Of a stretch of DNA of 47,100 nt, positions 33,712 through 46,523 are shown one piece after another. This DNA comes from Welwitschia mirabilis (Eukaryota > Gnetophyta > Gnetopsida > Welwitschiales). The stretch is from the NCBI GenBank assembly GCA_051453625.1, contig JBOZIK010000001.1, positions 253,968,502-254,015,601 on the forward strand, in the 5' to 3' direction. A model generated the notes under the pieces. The model was not told where the DNA came from. It saw only the letters and a program-made list of their open reading frames with translations, and did no database searches. Both the position numbers and the translations under genes were made by a program. How positions within the stretch are numbered: the stretch's first letter is position 1; every line of letters begins with the position of its first letter.

Positions 33712-36410
33712 ATATTAATCATTTTATGCCTTAATTTGCTTAAAAACCATAGATTTTTTTTTTTTTTACTTTTTCATACTTTAAAATGCTACAAACCAAA
33801 AATTTTAAATAAAAATTAAAAATGAAATTATAGTAAGAAATTTTATTTCTTTTATAAATTTATGCATTAATTTCATTTAATTTAGAAATTTATGCATCAA
33901 TTACACAGAATATTATTAGCATACTTATCTTAAGCTTGAATATGATATGTCAAAAATCTTGGAGAGTGTAAATAGCCTTTTAAAATTAAATTTTTAACAT
34001 TATTTTCTAAGAAGGTAGTAAAATGATGGTTGGGGCTTATGTCTATACATTAATTTTTACAGTTTTTTTCTTATAACATTTATTAACATATTTTTGTATT
34101 ATACATAACATGTATAATACTAAATTATCATTACTTAATTACCTAGTCTTTACCTTAAGCAAATAACCTAACAAGACTAATGTATCATTAAATACATAGT
34201 TATACTAATATTTTATAAAATAATAAGTATTCAAAAGAATAAAACAAAAGTCACTTATCAAACTAGTTAATCAAATTATAAAATGAAGTAAATGTTAAAT
34301 TAACAATTAAAAACTCATGAATATTCTAAAAATACTAATGATTTATTTGATTAATCTTAGCAGTAAATCAAATCCATGATGAATATATTATTTGATTAAA
34401 TTATTCTAAATCATGTTACATCTAAATTCTATTTCATATCTAGATGACCTCTACTAAACCTTTATTTTCAATGGCTATGATGAGGTCTTCTCTCATCATG
34501 ATATTATAATCTCCCTCTTTTTCCCTTATTAAGCATGTAAGAGTGATTATCTTAAGAGACAATTGCCTTGTTAGCCTAATGGCATATTTTATACTAGATT
34601 ATTTATTTATTGTAGTGTTTAGGTTATTAGTTAATGAACTTTAATCTATGATTAAATTTGATTTTCTTTTTCATCCTTAAAGTAATTATGATTGCTAGTC
34701 ATATATTAATTTATTTCAAATGTTCCTTTATACCTAGTATTTTAAGTGGTTTCTTCAATGTTTTATTAATATTTAGATGTTTAATGTGGTAGTATTTATG
34801 AAAATTTGCATGTAATTGTAATATTACTATTCTTAATTATATGATGATCCATCTTTAAACTATTTGTATTCATGACATTTAAAATATTTATTATATAAGC
34901 TCTTTCTTATTACTAAAATACTTATTTTTCGGTTATCTATCATAATAATAAATTATGATTTCTTCATAATTTATCTTATAAACAACTATTTCTAGTTCAT
35001 TTGAGGCAATGTTTGCCATCATTAATACTTTTTATGTTTACAAACTATTCTTAAACATTTCTTTACTAAATAAATCTTAAGAATATGAGATTTAAATCTT
35101 CCTTATGATCCTTATGGAAGAATAATAATTATGGTTACATATACTATAATATCTTACTGTTATAAATCCAAGATTACTACCTGTGCTTTAATTACTAGGG
35201 CATAAATTTCAATATCATAGATCATAATAATTTTAAAAAGTAGCACTCATCTTATGCTAAAAAATAGAGAAGTTAATTTGGATAATGAAACTAACATGAA
35301 TAAGTGATAAAATGAAAAAAAAATTATAGAAATTAGCTTAAATGAATAAAAAGACTTTAAAATCACTCTAAAACTAAAGAGAATAATAATAGCTAGACTT
35401 TAATAGAGATCTAAATGATATGAAAAAAAGAAATTTTATAAGTGATGAGTCTATGGTTCATTTATAATGTCCTAGAAGGACCACATAAGTTCCTAGAATT
35501 TTCATTTTAATCATTTTTTTCAAACTTTCAAACTAACTATATTGCTAGGTTGGATTATAGTGCCACTAAAAAAATTTATATAACTTTAGTTTACAAAATT
35601 AATTGTGGAGTCTAATTTGATGCTTTAAATTTTAAACAAGAGAAATTAACAAATGTAATTCTATGAAAAAAGTTAAAGACTATTTAAAATGTTAGATTAA
35701 AAGTCATGAATCATCTTTATAGGCTTACATACAATGTCAAAATTATAATAAAATTTTAGAAACTTATTGTAAATTATCTTAATATCATCTGTATCTTTAT
35801 TGATGGTCATAATAGCTATATGAATCATTATCAAATGTAAAATAAAATCATTAGTAAATTTCATGTTATATGATGATCATTAAGAAGGTATAATGTAAGC
35901 ATTAGATGACCCATGTAAATATTTTAATATTTTTTATCTCTTCATGATCACCTCATCGCATTATTATTTTAATCCATCATCATTGATACTAATTATAATC
36001 ATTAAAAAATGATTTAAAAAGTATCAAAATATTTGTAATTTTATTATTTTCCTAATATCACCATCAAGTACTTAAAAATATAACAACTACATTTATTTAT
36101 GAAATAGAGTAGTAAACAAAATATGAAAATAAGGATAAATTTAATGTATTTTGATGAGAATTTAAGCATAATAACTTAGTGCCTAAGCTAAGAGCCTTAT
36201 TACTAGATGCATTCTTAGATAGATCCCTTATTGAATCTGTTCCATGTTATGGTTGGTTTTTTTTTTTATCATGGCTAATCAATATATTTAGTAATGTTTG
36301 CATTTTAAATGTTCTAAACATGAGATTAAAGAGCATTTGTAGTATGTTTGAAGTATTTTGTAAAAGTTTTAATATGTTGCATGAATAGTAAAACCATTAA
36401 AATTTAACAT
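33712..36410. other. 2.7 kb A+T-rich DNA, no recognised gene
   Basis: Stops in all frames; a 69-codon plus-strand frame at 36179-36388 has no motif. An 8-bp inverted repeat ATGATGAG/CTCATCAT at 34477-34499 is the only local structure noted. Confidence 0.5.
36406..36410. repeat. Target-site duplication, left copy
   Basis: AACAT, against AATAT at 46345-46349 just beyond the other LTR; the single difference is C/T. Five bp is the standard size for Ty1/copia insertions. A chance match is possible with so short a word in A+T-rich DNA. Confidence 0.5.
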
Positions 36411-37377
36411 TGTTAGATCTTGCTTTCCTAGAGGGGGACAGTGAATAAGATAGTTATTTAGGATTTACTTATTTAAAACTAATTCATTTAATTATACTTT
36501 TAAATTTAACTACTTATACAAAGTAAATTAAGTTAAAATTATATGGAAATAAAGTATCAAAGTGGAAGCAAAACAACTAATTAAACTCAACTACTTATAC
36601 AAGTTTATTTTCTTTATTGATAAGTGAAGTAATTCCTAACACTCTAATAAGACTATTTGGTAGTTATGAGCCAATTATAATAATATTTTATGATAATGTT
36701 TAGCTTAAATCTTACTATAATAATAATATTATATTAAAATATGATAATAGATGAAATATACATGAGAACAAAAAATAATAGATTGTGGCTTTTATTCACA
36801 AGGTAGTATTAAAGGTGATAAAAAGTATTTTAATGCATAATAGTGATTAATTATAAAGGAATCATGTTTTTAAATATTACAGATTATCATTACAATGTTT
36901 ATAACTATTTTGATGAAGAATAATTGTCATAGAGACATCGAATGACTAGAAACATAGCTATAATCTACCTTTAATGGCTATCTATAGTTTTCATTTTCTT
37001 ATAGTTGATTCAATACTAGTTAATTCCTTAGTAGAATTTAATTGATTATTTATGGTTAACTCTCATTCATGATTAGTTGATTCTATATTTAAAGGAAACA
37101 ATTTATCATGGGCTAGTTAGTTTTCCATTATTTAATAATTACCTACCTTCTATTCCTTTACAAGTTTTATCTCGTAAATCCTAATTTCCTATCTAGTAAT
37201 ACTTGGTTAATCGATCATTGATTTTCTTATTTTTTTTGGATGCATTAATGTTGAAAAATTATTTAATTAGTTTTAACTTCAAGCTTAAAAAGGATTCTTA
37301 TAATGAAATATTTCACTTATTACTTAATAATGTTTAAGATTTGGTTTATCATTAATAGATAATTAAGAGGTGCAACA
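36411..37377 (-). mobile_element. 3' LTR of the 10-kb copia element (967 bp)
   Basis: Direct repeat of 45406-46344. Shared landmarks in order: AATAGTGATT, ATCATGTTTT, TAGAGAC, CTAGTTAA followed by CCTTAGTAGA, GTTCAAGCTT-like (TTCAAGCTT), and ATTAATAGATAA followed by TAAGAG. It starts TGTTAGATC and ends GCAACA, i.e. TGTTGC on the minus strand. The minus-strand bases just before it (GATAAAGATGAAGAT) could be a decayed polypurine tract. Confidence 0.85.
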
Positions 37378-40300
37378 ATCTTCATCTTTATCATTTATGA
37401 CAATGAAATTCATTTAAGATGCCCCTTTAAAATCCAAGAATTTTCCTAAACTTAAGAACTACCTACATAATCTAATAGCTAAACATTCTTAGATTCAAGA
37501 TGAATAGGAGTTTAAGTCCAAAAGGCATATTTGAAATGTAATGCACATGTATGAGTAAGACATATAAAGTTTAAGTTTATTTTTATGATTTACAAAATAG
37601 GCTTATATTTATGAATGTTATCCTATTAAGCTCTTTAAAGTACATAAAATATTCTAACTAATATTTTCTAAATATTAATTGAAATATTAAATTAAAAAGG
37701 CATATAAACCATATAAATTACACATCATTTAACATATAAGATAACTAAGCATGATAAACATTTTTGAAATACACATAAATCATAAAGCACAAAAATGATA
37801 TTGAAATTGAATTTCATATATTCTTCTCCTTTATAATCAATAATAATGGTAGTGGAGTAAAAGATTGGAAAAAGTAGATGTAGGGTAATAAAATGAAATC
37901 ATATCATCTTAGTTACAAGGTTAAATATGTGAGAATAATAAAAAGCATAATCTAAATATATCTTAAAGTACTTAAGGGTATTGCATATTTATTGTATGAA
38001 ATCTTTATATATGGAGAAGATAATTGTATAATGATGCATGAAGACTAAGGAGATTTGAGAGTAGTAGATGTAAAATGCCTTAAGAGATAGTGAGATTAAT
38101 CCTTCAAGGCACATGAAGTGGAGATTTCTCTCTATGCTACTAGCTACTATAGAGGCTTCTTCTTCTTTACCTCTTAATTATGATCTTATACCTCCTCCTC
38201 ATCCAAATTAAGCTTTACAAAATTAGGAGGAGAAGAGGACTATAAGGTATCTAAATGGGATGACTCTAATAATGAAATAACCTCTAGTCCTTGACTCTCC
38301 ATAATATGCCATATGTTATGCAAAATGTGGATTAGATGTTACATCTACTAATCCTATTCATACTACTTTATTATAATCTACTAAAATACATTCATAATAG
38401 AATCATTATAACCTTGGAATCTAGTGAAGTATGATGATGTCCTAGTGCCTTAGGTAGTAAAATTAGACTTTGAACAAACTTGATAAGTGGGTCCTATTTC
38501 AAATACTTTCATCTGAGTAATGTAGATTAATTAATGGGTTTTAATAAATAAATAATTTTTACATTGCTATAATAAAATGAAATGTAAAATTTATTACATA
38601 AACTCATGATTAGATCACCATAACAGAAGGTCCATGTCTTATATTCTAAGGTGTGTAATATATATTTAAAAATTATCAAATGTGCATCTATTATTATTCT
38701 AGTGTGAATCCGTGTAAGCAATTTAAAATATTTTAAAGTTACATTATACCTATATTCTCACAATAACATAATGATATAACCAAAGGCAAGATTAATGGCT
38801 TAGTATAGTAGTAGGAGATGCACTTCTCAAAATGTTATAGATGAATCCCAATCAAACACCTTTTTATAAAACTCATAAGAATGATTAAATAGAGAAATAT
38901 ATTTGAAGATATTAAAAACAATTTAATGTACTTTACCATAAGAGATATAGAACTTTTACAATGGCATTAGTAGTAATTATGAACTTTATCCCTAAAATCT
39001 TAATCTTAAGTATAGGATTAATCATAGATATTATCTATTATTAGTACAAAATAGATTAACCACCTTTATACATATGTAAGGATGAGCCATTATAATTTAT
39101 TCTTATCTCTAATATAAAAATATTTTAAGAATGGATTTTCTCAAATATCTAAGTTATTCAATTTCTATGCCCCTTTATTTAAGAATGATCTTTTTTTTAT
39201 GTCATTTGCAAAATTAATTTTGCCTTGTATGAACATTCTAGAACATAGGTAAATATCTTTAGTTTTATATGGTTTTTAAGTTTACACTTCTTTTCCTTTA
39301 GAACATGTATCATGGGAGACTTGTTGCCTAGTTTGTGGTAGACTTACCTACACTCAAGAATTAAGCATTAGTGCAAGAACAGAGTAAGGTAACATAGATA
39401 TGAGATAATGGGAATTTATAAATTTTGGTAATATGATTTTTATAATGAATTATAGATGAATAATAATTAAGATTAATTTACTCATGAAGTTAAAAATGCT
39501 AGTAAAATTATAGTAAATTTAAGAATTCATGTCATAGAAATTTTATCAAAAATTTAGTATTTAAAGTAAATAAAGAAAGTGCAAGACAATTAAAACTAGT
39601 TGAAATACATAGTTTTTTCTTTTATTTTTAAATAATAAGATTAGTAGCTAATTATTAAGTTAGATAGAAGTAAAAAAAAAATGTAAGTGATATTTACCGC
39701 GTAAGAAGTAAAAAGCATACTTGATAAGCATCATAAGACCTCAATTTCAAAAGTAAGAAATCAAATAGAATAATTTTCTACATTTTAAATACATAGAATA
39801 CATTAAGTAAACATGAAGGAAAATGAGTGGGTTATAAGAATTAGGATGAGGAAAAAATTATTGCAAATGTAAGAAATCTAAAAGGTAGGATTTTTAATAA
39901 AAATAAATTTTAACAAAAGTTACCAAAACTTTATAAAGTAGCTATTTTTTAATGTACTTAAGAGAATGTGAAGATTTCCAAATAATGCAAAAGTCAAGAG
40001 AAATTACTTTATAAATGACGAAAACTTTTTAAAAAGATACCAAGAATAGTAGAAATGAGAGGTTTTTTCAAATTTATATGTTTTCTAAAGTTGGTTACAT
40101 GAAGTAACCCCTAGGATTATATGATTGATTATTTTAGATTAAAATTAAAAGTTAATAATGGATGGTTGAAGAATTAAAAGTAGATATAAACCAACTAAAG
40201 ATGAAGGTCAACTATTAAAAAACTAAGTTTAAGAGTATTGACTTACTACATAGTGGCACTTGATCAAAGGATAATAAAACATAACTTTATTGATATGAGG

Positions 40301-40539
40301 TAGACTGAGGAAATATATTTGGTTAACTAAATAAAGATTACAATGTTTTACAAGTTAGAGGGAGTTATCCACATATTGACTAGTAGTCAATCAACTAAAT
40401 TGTAAAATAGAATTTCACTTAAGAATTAAGGTTAAGAAGAATTAACTATGTAGGTGACGTAAGAAGGCTTAAAGAAAAGAAATAATAATTACAAAGCTAG
40501 GAAAGAATAAGAATGATATAAAGCTTAAGGGTAAGGTCT
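37378..40539 (-). other. 3.2-kb region between RNase H and 3' LTR, unrecognised
   Basis: In Sirevirus elements this position often holds an additional, envelope-like or other post-pol ORF. I cannot see one: frames are closed on both strands, and the 64-codon frame at 38527-38721 has no motif. A G+C-richer patch with GAGGAG/CTCCTC words lies at 38100-38290. The region may be a decayed extra ORF, untranslated sequence or a later insertion. Confidence 0.45.
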
Positions 40540-41050
40540 AAGATTGAGAGATTTACATAAGAATGAAAATTAATTTTGGAGTAAATATCTAGTAAGTATG
40601 TCATCTATCTAGTATTGGTTAGCACATAATTAAGGTAAATATTCTTACTTTTGATAATCAAATGATGTCTAACATCTATGTATTTGGTTTTCAAGTGAAA
40701 TACAATATTTTTATAAAAATTTAAAATTAGTAAATTTATCAAAATCTATTGATGTATTGGATTCTTTAATATTTATATTTTATAATTCATGATAAGTCCA
40801 TAATACTTAGGTTACATAAGTATTAGATGACACATATTTACCTTTAACTATGAAGAAGGAAATAAAAATTTGGTTTTTACTATCCCAACTAATTAATAAA
40901 GATTCTATAAAGTTACAATGTCCATTAGTACTTTTCATATGATTCCTCAATTTAGCCTAATAATCAACATGGCAAGTTGATAAATGTAGATTTGTATTTC
41001 TAGAAAGTTAAATGCTATAACCTAAAGTGTAGTAAATACAAATGAATTTT
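40540..41050 (-). pseudogene. Copia RNase H relic
   Basis: On the minus strand KSTNGHCNFIESLLISWDSK (near 40930-40870) matches the copia KSTSGxCxFLGxxLVSWxSKKQ block. The terminal DDILTRYLLQN (near 40600-40570) matches QLADIFTKPL, the end of copia pol. Stops interrupt it. RNase H would remove the RNA strand after first-strand synthesis. Confidence 0.8.
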
Positions 41051-41051
41051 T

Positions 41052-41101
41052 NNNNNNNNNNNNNNNNNNNNNNNNNNNNNNNNNNNNNNNNNNNNNNNNN
41101 N
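41052..41101. other. Assembly gap (50 N) inside copia pol
   Basis: Falls between the reverse transcriptase and RNase H blocks. Confidence 0.95.
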
Positions 41102-42010
41102 TAATTTAGAAGTGAAAGTAATGTATAGTATACTTCTAGTAAGGTAAAAGAATACTAATTATCATGATCTAATATCATCTTGTATTGACATCCTTTACAT
41201 TCTAGTCTCCATCTATTTTTTTCTTTATGTCCATAAAAGTAGAGATTAACTTTTACTTGTCCATTTCAAATTTATTTACTAATTTTCTTATAAACTTCTA
41301 TTGAAATATGAATACTTCATCCTTGAGCTACTTAATTTGTAAGCTAAGAAAAATTTTTAGCTAATGTAAATGGCTTATCAAAATAATAATTATTCATTAA
41401 CTTAGAAAAATCATGAGACAATGAATCAAGAGTAAAACCAAAAATTATATCATCTTTATAAATTTTTACTAGAAGAAAGCTAGATTTGATTCTTTTCAAA
41501 ACTAAATTTTTATATACTTTATCTTTAACAAAATTATGTTCAAATAAAAATGATTTTATCTTATCATATCATGCTCTAGGTGATTGATTTAATTTGTAGA
41601 GGTGTTTTATAACCTATAATCATAGTGAAAATACTCTAATTCTTTAAGACTATAATGTTTTTAAACATATACTAATTAATTTAAATTTATATTAAAAAAT
41701 GCCTTTATAACATCAATTTGATAAATCTTAAGATTATAATATAAGATATAGTAAGATATATTTTCATGAATTCTAATTGAGCTACTAGAGAAAAATTTTG
41801 TTCAAAATTAATACTTTCCATTTAGATGAATCCTTATGTCATCAATCTCACTTTATTTTTGACAACTTTAGATCTTTCATCTCACTTATTCTTAAAGATA
41901 TATTTGATTCCAATGATATTATGATCTCTGGGTTTAGGCTTAAGTCTTATATGTATTCGTCATGAATTAGTGGAGTCTATATTGCATAGTATTCATCAAA
42001 CATTTATTGT
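41102..42010 (-). pseudogene. Copia reverse transcriptase relic
   Basis: Minus-strand blocks: IYQIDVIKAFFNINLN (near 41725-41680; first catalytic Asp kept), YNTSTNQINHLEHDMI-like Leu-Lys-Gln-Ala-Pro block (near 41600), and KIYKDDIIFG, where the YVDD box at 41449-41460 reads YKDD (both Asp kept, Val replaced by Lys). LSLQIKQLKDEVFI (near 41350) matches FFLGLQIKQ. Frameshifts and stops throughout. Confidence 0.85.
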
Positions 42011-42439
42011 TTTCTACTTCATGAAAGGTTTGAAATTTAAGAGTTGACACAAAGTAGTAATTATTACAAAATTGACATTATTATATTTACTTTATTAAAA
42101 ACATCATCAATAACTAAATTAATAGATAAATCTTTTATAAGTATAATCTTTTTAATGATGTTGAGGAATTGATCTAGTTTATTACATAGGTAGAGGTGAA
42201 GCATTAGAGGCTACTATAGTTAAGGCTTAATTGTTTGACTTGAGTCTATTTAAAATTACTTTGACTTTGTCATCCTAATATTCATAGTTTCTTCCTCCTT
42301 TTTCATTAATCTTAACATGAATACATTTCTCTATTCTAGTAGACTTAGAATTGTATAATCTATAGCCTTACTTTTCTCTCAATACAAAATAAAAGTACCT
42401 TTCATATCCTTAAACTCAAAATTTTTAATGTTTTTTACA
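42011..42439 (-). other. Decayed spacer between integrase and reverse transcriptase
   Basis: Position equivalent to the variable linker of copia pol; no conserved block recognised. Confidence 0.5.
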
Positions 42440-43420
42440 TCATTTAAAATATAACACTTACTTTTAAGTACCTTAAACTAAGAAATATTTTGCCTCTTCC
42501 ATTTTCATATCTCATATGACATCTCTTTTATACTTGGCCTATGTAAAGCATGGTTGGAAATTTAATAGGCAGTGTTGCAATCTTTAGCCCAAAATCTCTT
42601 AGATAAGTTATTTTCTTATAATACGATTTTATTAATTTCTTGTAAAAATCTATTCTTCCTTTTAACCACTCCATGCTGCTAAGGAGTTATAGGGGATAAA
42701 GACTCATACATAATTCCTTTTTTCTTGAAATAATAACTTAAAATTTTCATTTTCTAATTGTTCATACTAATCCTTTCTAATTTTTGTTATGTTGTAACTA
42801 GTTTTATTTTCAAATCTCTTGTAAAGAAACTTAAATTTATGGAAATGTTCACTCTTGTATCTATTAAATAACACTCGAGAAAATCTAGAGTATTATCAAC
42901 AATTACTGAGACATGCTTTTTAATACTAAGTAATTAAACAAGGGTTATACCTACTAGATCTAAGTGAAGTAGAGCTAAAGATCTTTAACAATTAACTTGA
43001 TTAGTTTTAGTAAAATGTTTTCTTATTTGTTTTCTAATTAGTAAGAAAAATAAAATTGTCTTATCAAATTATTAATCTTAGGAATACCTTTGACTAAACC
43101 ATGTTTTGAAATCTTATACAAATTATGTAGTAACTATTCTATTGTTTTATGTCATAATCTAATTTCATTTTAGCTAGTAGTAGAAAGGAATTTACTGTGT
43201 AATGATTTATTAATCAAATACACATTATGATCTCTATCACTTAAAAAAACTACTCTATCATTTTCATCTAATACATGACATTTAGATGCACTAAATAAAA
43301 TAGATATATCTTTATTACATACTTCACTAATGCTAAGATAATTGTGCTTGAGTTATTTATGTAGAAAATATTATGAATTATAGAAAAGTTTTACCTCTAA
43401 TACTTCTTGTTCCTTCAACT
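42440..43420 (-). pseudogene. Copia GAG-pre-integrase and integrase relic
   Basis: Minus-strand blocks in order: LALLHLDLVG (near 42970-42945; the first catalytic Asp of the D,D35E triad is in this block), HVSVIVDN (second Asp region, VIVDDYSR reads VIVDNTLD), SPITP-stop-QHGVVKRKNRFLQ (near 42700-42650, the PxTPQQNGVxERKNRxL block) and ENNLSKRFWAKDCNTAY (near 42600). The HGGE block with the catalytic Glu is not recognisable. Upstream, a weaker match to the pre-integrase zinc-binding region covers 43420-43010. The domain order confirms Ty1/copia. Confidence 0.88.
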
Positions 43421-43949
43421 TATTCCTTATAATTGTCTCTAGATGTAATAGTAACTCCATTACATTTCTTCATGATTACAAATCTACTTGTTTTACTTTT
43501 CATAGTCTTAAACAACTATTTCCAAGATAATAATACACATCATTAGTAGTTGATAGAGTAACAAGAACAACTAAAATTTTATATATCTTACAATTACTCC
43601 ACCTTACATTAAAATAAGATTCCTTTTCAATGAATTAATAAACCAACATGCTACTAAAATTTGAAAACAAATTAATATAATTATAAGTTAATTTAATGTA
43701 AAAACCTATTGAAAAATTGAAAATAACAAGTAAGATACCTTTTATTTCTTTTGCCAAGTTCAATATTTGAAAAGTAGCATTGGAATTCATGTGTAATGAA
43801 TGATACTTTACCATTTAAGAGAAATGATGACTTGTTAGAAGATGTAGATACAAAATTAAGGGAGATAAAACACACATATCAAAAGTCACTCTTGTTACTT
43901 AGTGCCCTTTTTTATAAGAATTCTATCCAAAGTATTATTACTTGTAAAG
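43421..43949 (-). pseudogene. Probable protease / gag-pol junction of copia element, decayed
   Basis: By position the aspartic protease should be here. The 60-codon open frame at 43693-43875 (minus strand; MCFISLNFVSTSSNKSSFLL) might overlap it, but I do not find a DSGxSxHM motif. Assigned by position only. Confidence 0.35.
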
Positions 43950-45260
43950 TTCATTAATAATATTTAACATATCCTTGAATTTATCCTCTTTTAATTTGAT
44001 AAGATCTTAAATATATTTAATGTCATTATCATAGCATGATATTTTGTGAATTTCTTCCTTCCTTGTATGGTCTAGTTGTCTTGATATAGATATCTTTTCT
44101 TCTTTGATTTTTCCAATTTCCTTTTTAGGAACCACATTTTCTTTTAAGAGATTATTACTTTCTTGGTAGAATTCCTCATAGACCTCCTTAATGATATTAT
44201 CATGTTTATATTTATCTTTTACTTACTTATTATTCTCATATATTATTATTCTTTAAAATTTAAGAATTAATGTTTCTCATCATAATCACATGAGAAATCA
44301 TTATTTTGTTTATTGTTTAAAATATGTAAAGAATTTTTTAGCTCATACTCAAAAGTTTTAAACATATTAAGATCATCATCTAATGTAGATAAAAATCAAA
44401 AGTTATTAAACGTCAGTGCCATTAAGGATAATTATTTTCTATTGTATTCTTATTCATAATCTAAATTAATATAATTATCTAAGGTAGCAACATTAAACTT
44501 ATTCCTTATTTCTTTTAAAGAATTATTTTGTTAATTATTTGCAAATTTAACTGTGGTGTATTCAAGTCATTTAAAATCATAGCACTAAATTTCTTTCTCC
44601 TTTAAATTGTCTTTAAATCTTTCTAAGGTTTCATCATATTCTTTTCTTATAAAATCCTTTTTATATTTTTTCCCTATTTGCAATCATTCTCTTAAAGTTA
44701 CTAGTGAATAAAGCAAATACTTGATTTAAATTTGAGTCAGAGTCTAATAAAGATGAATTAAAGATATCATTTATGGATTTAGGAATTTTAATTTTATTTC
44801 CATTTAAATATGTTCCTTGATTCTTTTTACCTTTATTTAGATGCTTCATTTCAAAAGTGAAAAATGTTACTTATGAGTTCCTTTAACTTGATGTTGTTAA
44901 GGCTCTTTATGTCCTTTATTGGTAGCATCTTGTTTAAATAAGCCTTAGGAAGAGACATTAAGATCTTTTCCATAATTTAACTAGATAAAAGAGGTTTACA
45001 AATATCCCATAATCTATTCATCATCTTCATTGATTTGGTGTTGAACTTAGTGAAGGACTCATCCTCTTAAATTTGTACTTTGACAAATTGTATCATAATA
45101 ATTTTCTTCTTTTTTTTATTGATTTAATTAGTTCATCCTAGATCTTTTTATTAGTAGTAAAATTTTATAATTTTTTGTAGAATTCTAGATTCAATTAATA
45201 AGAAATAACATTAATATTTATTTTTATTATCATTACATCTTTCTTGTCTTCACTATCTCA
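43950..45260 (-). pseudogene. Copia gag relic
   Basis: Minus-strand reading gives DESFTKFNTKSMKMMNRLWD (near 45070-45010), then MEKILMSLPKAYLNKM and LNNIKLKELISN (near 44970-44870). This is the gag pattern of copia elements (DESFxxMxxRFxxIVNxLxxLG, LVxKxLRSLPxxWxxKV, LxxLxxEELIxxL). A 62-codon open stretch at 44661-44849 follows (KGKKNQGTYLNGNKIKIPKS), then a Lys/Glu-rich, probably coiled-coil segment (EEFYQESNNLLKENVVPKKE, near 44190-44120). No CCHC zinc knuckle is recognisable. Confidence 0.75.
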
Positions 45261-45405
45261 TTTTATTCTTTCTTTAGTAATAAACATTTAAACATCATTA
45301 ATATTTTTCAATTCCTTAGTGGATTAACCTTTTCCTATGATTGTTTAATAGTTAAACTCATTACCTTAATGAAGAATTTCATTCTTAATTGCTAAAACAC
45401 ATAGT
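45261..45405 (-). other. Leader between 5' LTR and gag of the copia element
   Basis: A primer-binding site is expected just left of 45406. The sequence there, GCTAAAACACATAGT (45391-45405), has at best a loose relation to GCTCTGATACCAATT; it is either decayed or displaced. Confidence 0.35.
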
Positions 45406-46344
45406 TGTTACCACTAAAGTAAGGAGGGTAAATCATATAACTAACTGAAATTTTCTTATTTCGAACTATTTTAATTAAAAATATTATTAAATTCAATCAT
45501 TTCTACAAAATAAATTAATCACAAATGATATAGAAACTAAATATTAAAAAAATATATATAATAACTAATAAAAGCAAGCTTCTTTTCTTTATGGATTAGT
45601 TAATTTATTTACAATAGTTTAATAAGATTTTAAATAGTTCTTAACAAATCATAATAGGATTTTATAACAATCCTCGACCTTAAAGCTTACTACAATAGTA
45701 ATCTCATATTAAGAAATCATTATAAATAAAAAAAATACAAGAGAATAGAAGATAATATATTGTGCCTCTTGTTTACAAGATAATATGAAAGCTAACCAAT
45801 ATTATTTGAATGTGAAATAGTGATTCAATTATATAAGCATCATGTTTTCAAGTATTACACATCATCATTATAATGCTTTATATATTTGAATGAATAATAC
45901 TAGTTATAGAGACCTTACATTCTAGAAAGATGATCATAATTTATGTCTAATAACCATCTATAATCTTTATTTTTCATATTCATCTAATGCTAGTTAACTC
46001 CTTAGTAGAGCCTAGTTGTCTATCTAAGGTAATTAATCCTTCATAATTGGTAAACCCTACATCTAAATGTAATAATTCATCATGGATCATTGGATTATCC
46101 ACTATTCATTAGTTACTCAACATCTATTTTTGTTGCAAGTTTGATCCCACAAATTCTTGTCACCTGTTTGATAATACCTAGTTTACCTTTCATTGATTTT
46201 TTTATGTTCTTTAATGTGTTAGCCTTCAATGAGTCTTTACTAAGTTTAAAGTTCAAGCTTCAAGAAGGATTGTTGTAATAAAACATTATCCTTAACATTA
46301 CTTAAGATTTATTTATTATTAATAGATAACTAAGAGATGTAAGA
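45406..46344 (-). mobile_element. 5' LTR of the 10-kb copia element (939 bp)
   Basis: Direct repeat of 36411-37377. It starts TGTTACCACTAAAG; AAGGAGGGTAAAT at about 45422 corresponds to AGAGGGGGACAGTGAAT in the other LTR. It ends at about 46344 by alignment of ATTAATAGATAACTAAGAG. The two LTRs have diverged strongly by substitutions and small indels, so the insertion is old. A 62-codon plus-strand frame at 46090-46278 is antisense LTR sequence, not a gene. Confidence 0.82.
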
Positions 46345-46349
46345 AATAT
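46345..46349. repeat. Target-site duplication, right copy
   Basis: AATAT, partner of AACAT at 36406-36410. Confidence 0.45.
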
Positions 46350-46523
46350 TATATGGGTTATTAATTTAAAGTTAGAATGTCAATGTTTAAATTCATAAAT
46401 CAATGGAGTATATGAAAAATATGAGGAGAGTTATAAAGAATTTATGGAGTTTTATAAGGTATATATAAGTGACTTATAAAGATCATGGATTATTTACATA
46501 GCTTTAATATTAACTGAAGATAT

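Larger units (their letters stand above)
36411..46344 (-). mobile_element. Nearly full-length, degraded Ty1/copia retrotransposon
   Basis: Read on the minus strand: 5' LTR (46344-45406), gag (about 45260-43950), GAG-pre-integrase and integrase (about 43420-42440), reverse transcriptase (about 42010-41102), RNase H (about 41050-40540), an unrecognised 3.2-kb tail, 3' LTR (37377-36411). Integrase before reverse transcriptase makes it Ty1/copia; the extended gag with a Lys/Glu-rich, coiled-coil-like part and the long 3' region suggest the Sirevirus branch. Both LTRs begin TGTTA on the plus strand, and the left one carries CCTAGAGGGGGACAGTGAAT, a signature near the 3' end of such LTRs. Every domain is broken by stops and indels. 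Flanking 5-bp words AACAT/AATAT fit a target-site duplication. Confidence 0.88.

Noticed and set aside
32973-33722. 249-codon minus-strand open frame
   Set aside because: Almost entirely N; just a dozen real codons.
34477-34499. 8-bp hairpin ATGATGAG/CTCATCAT as a possible terminator or small RNA
   Set aside because: Short stem, no context; expected by chance in a window of this size.
46090-46278. 62-codon plus-strand frame with a hydrophobic start
   Set aside because: Lies antisense within the 5' LTR of the 10-kb copia element; the equivalent stretch of the other LTR is not open.
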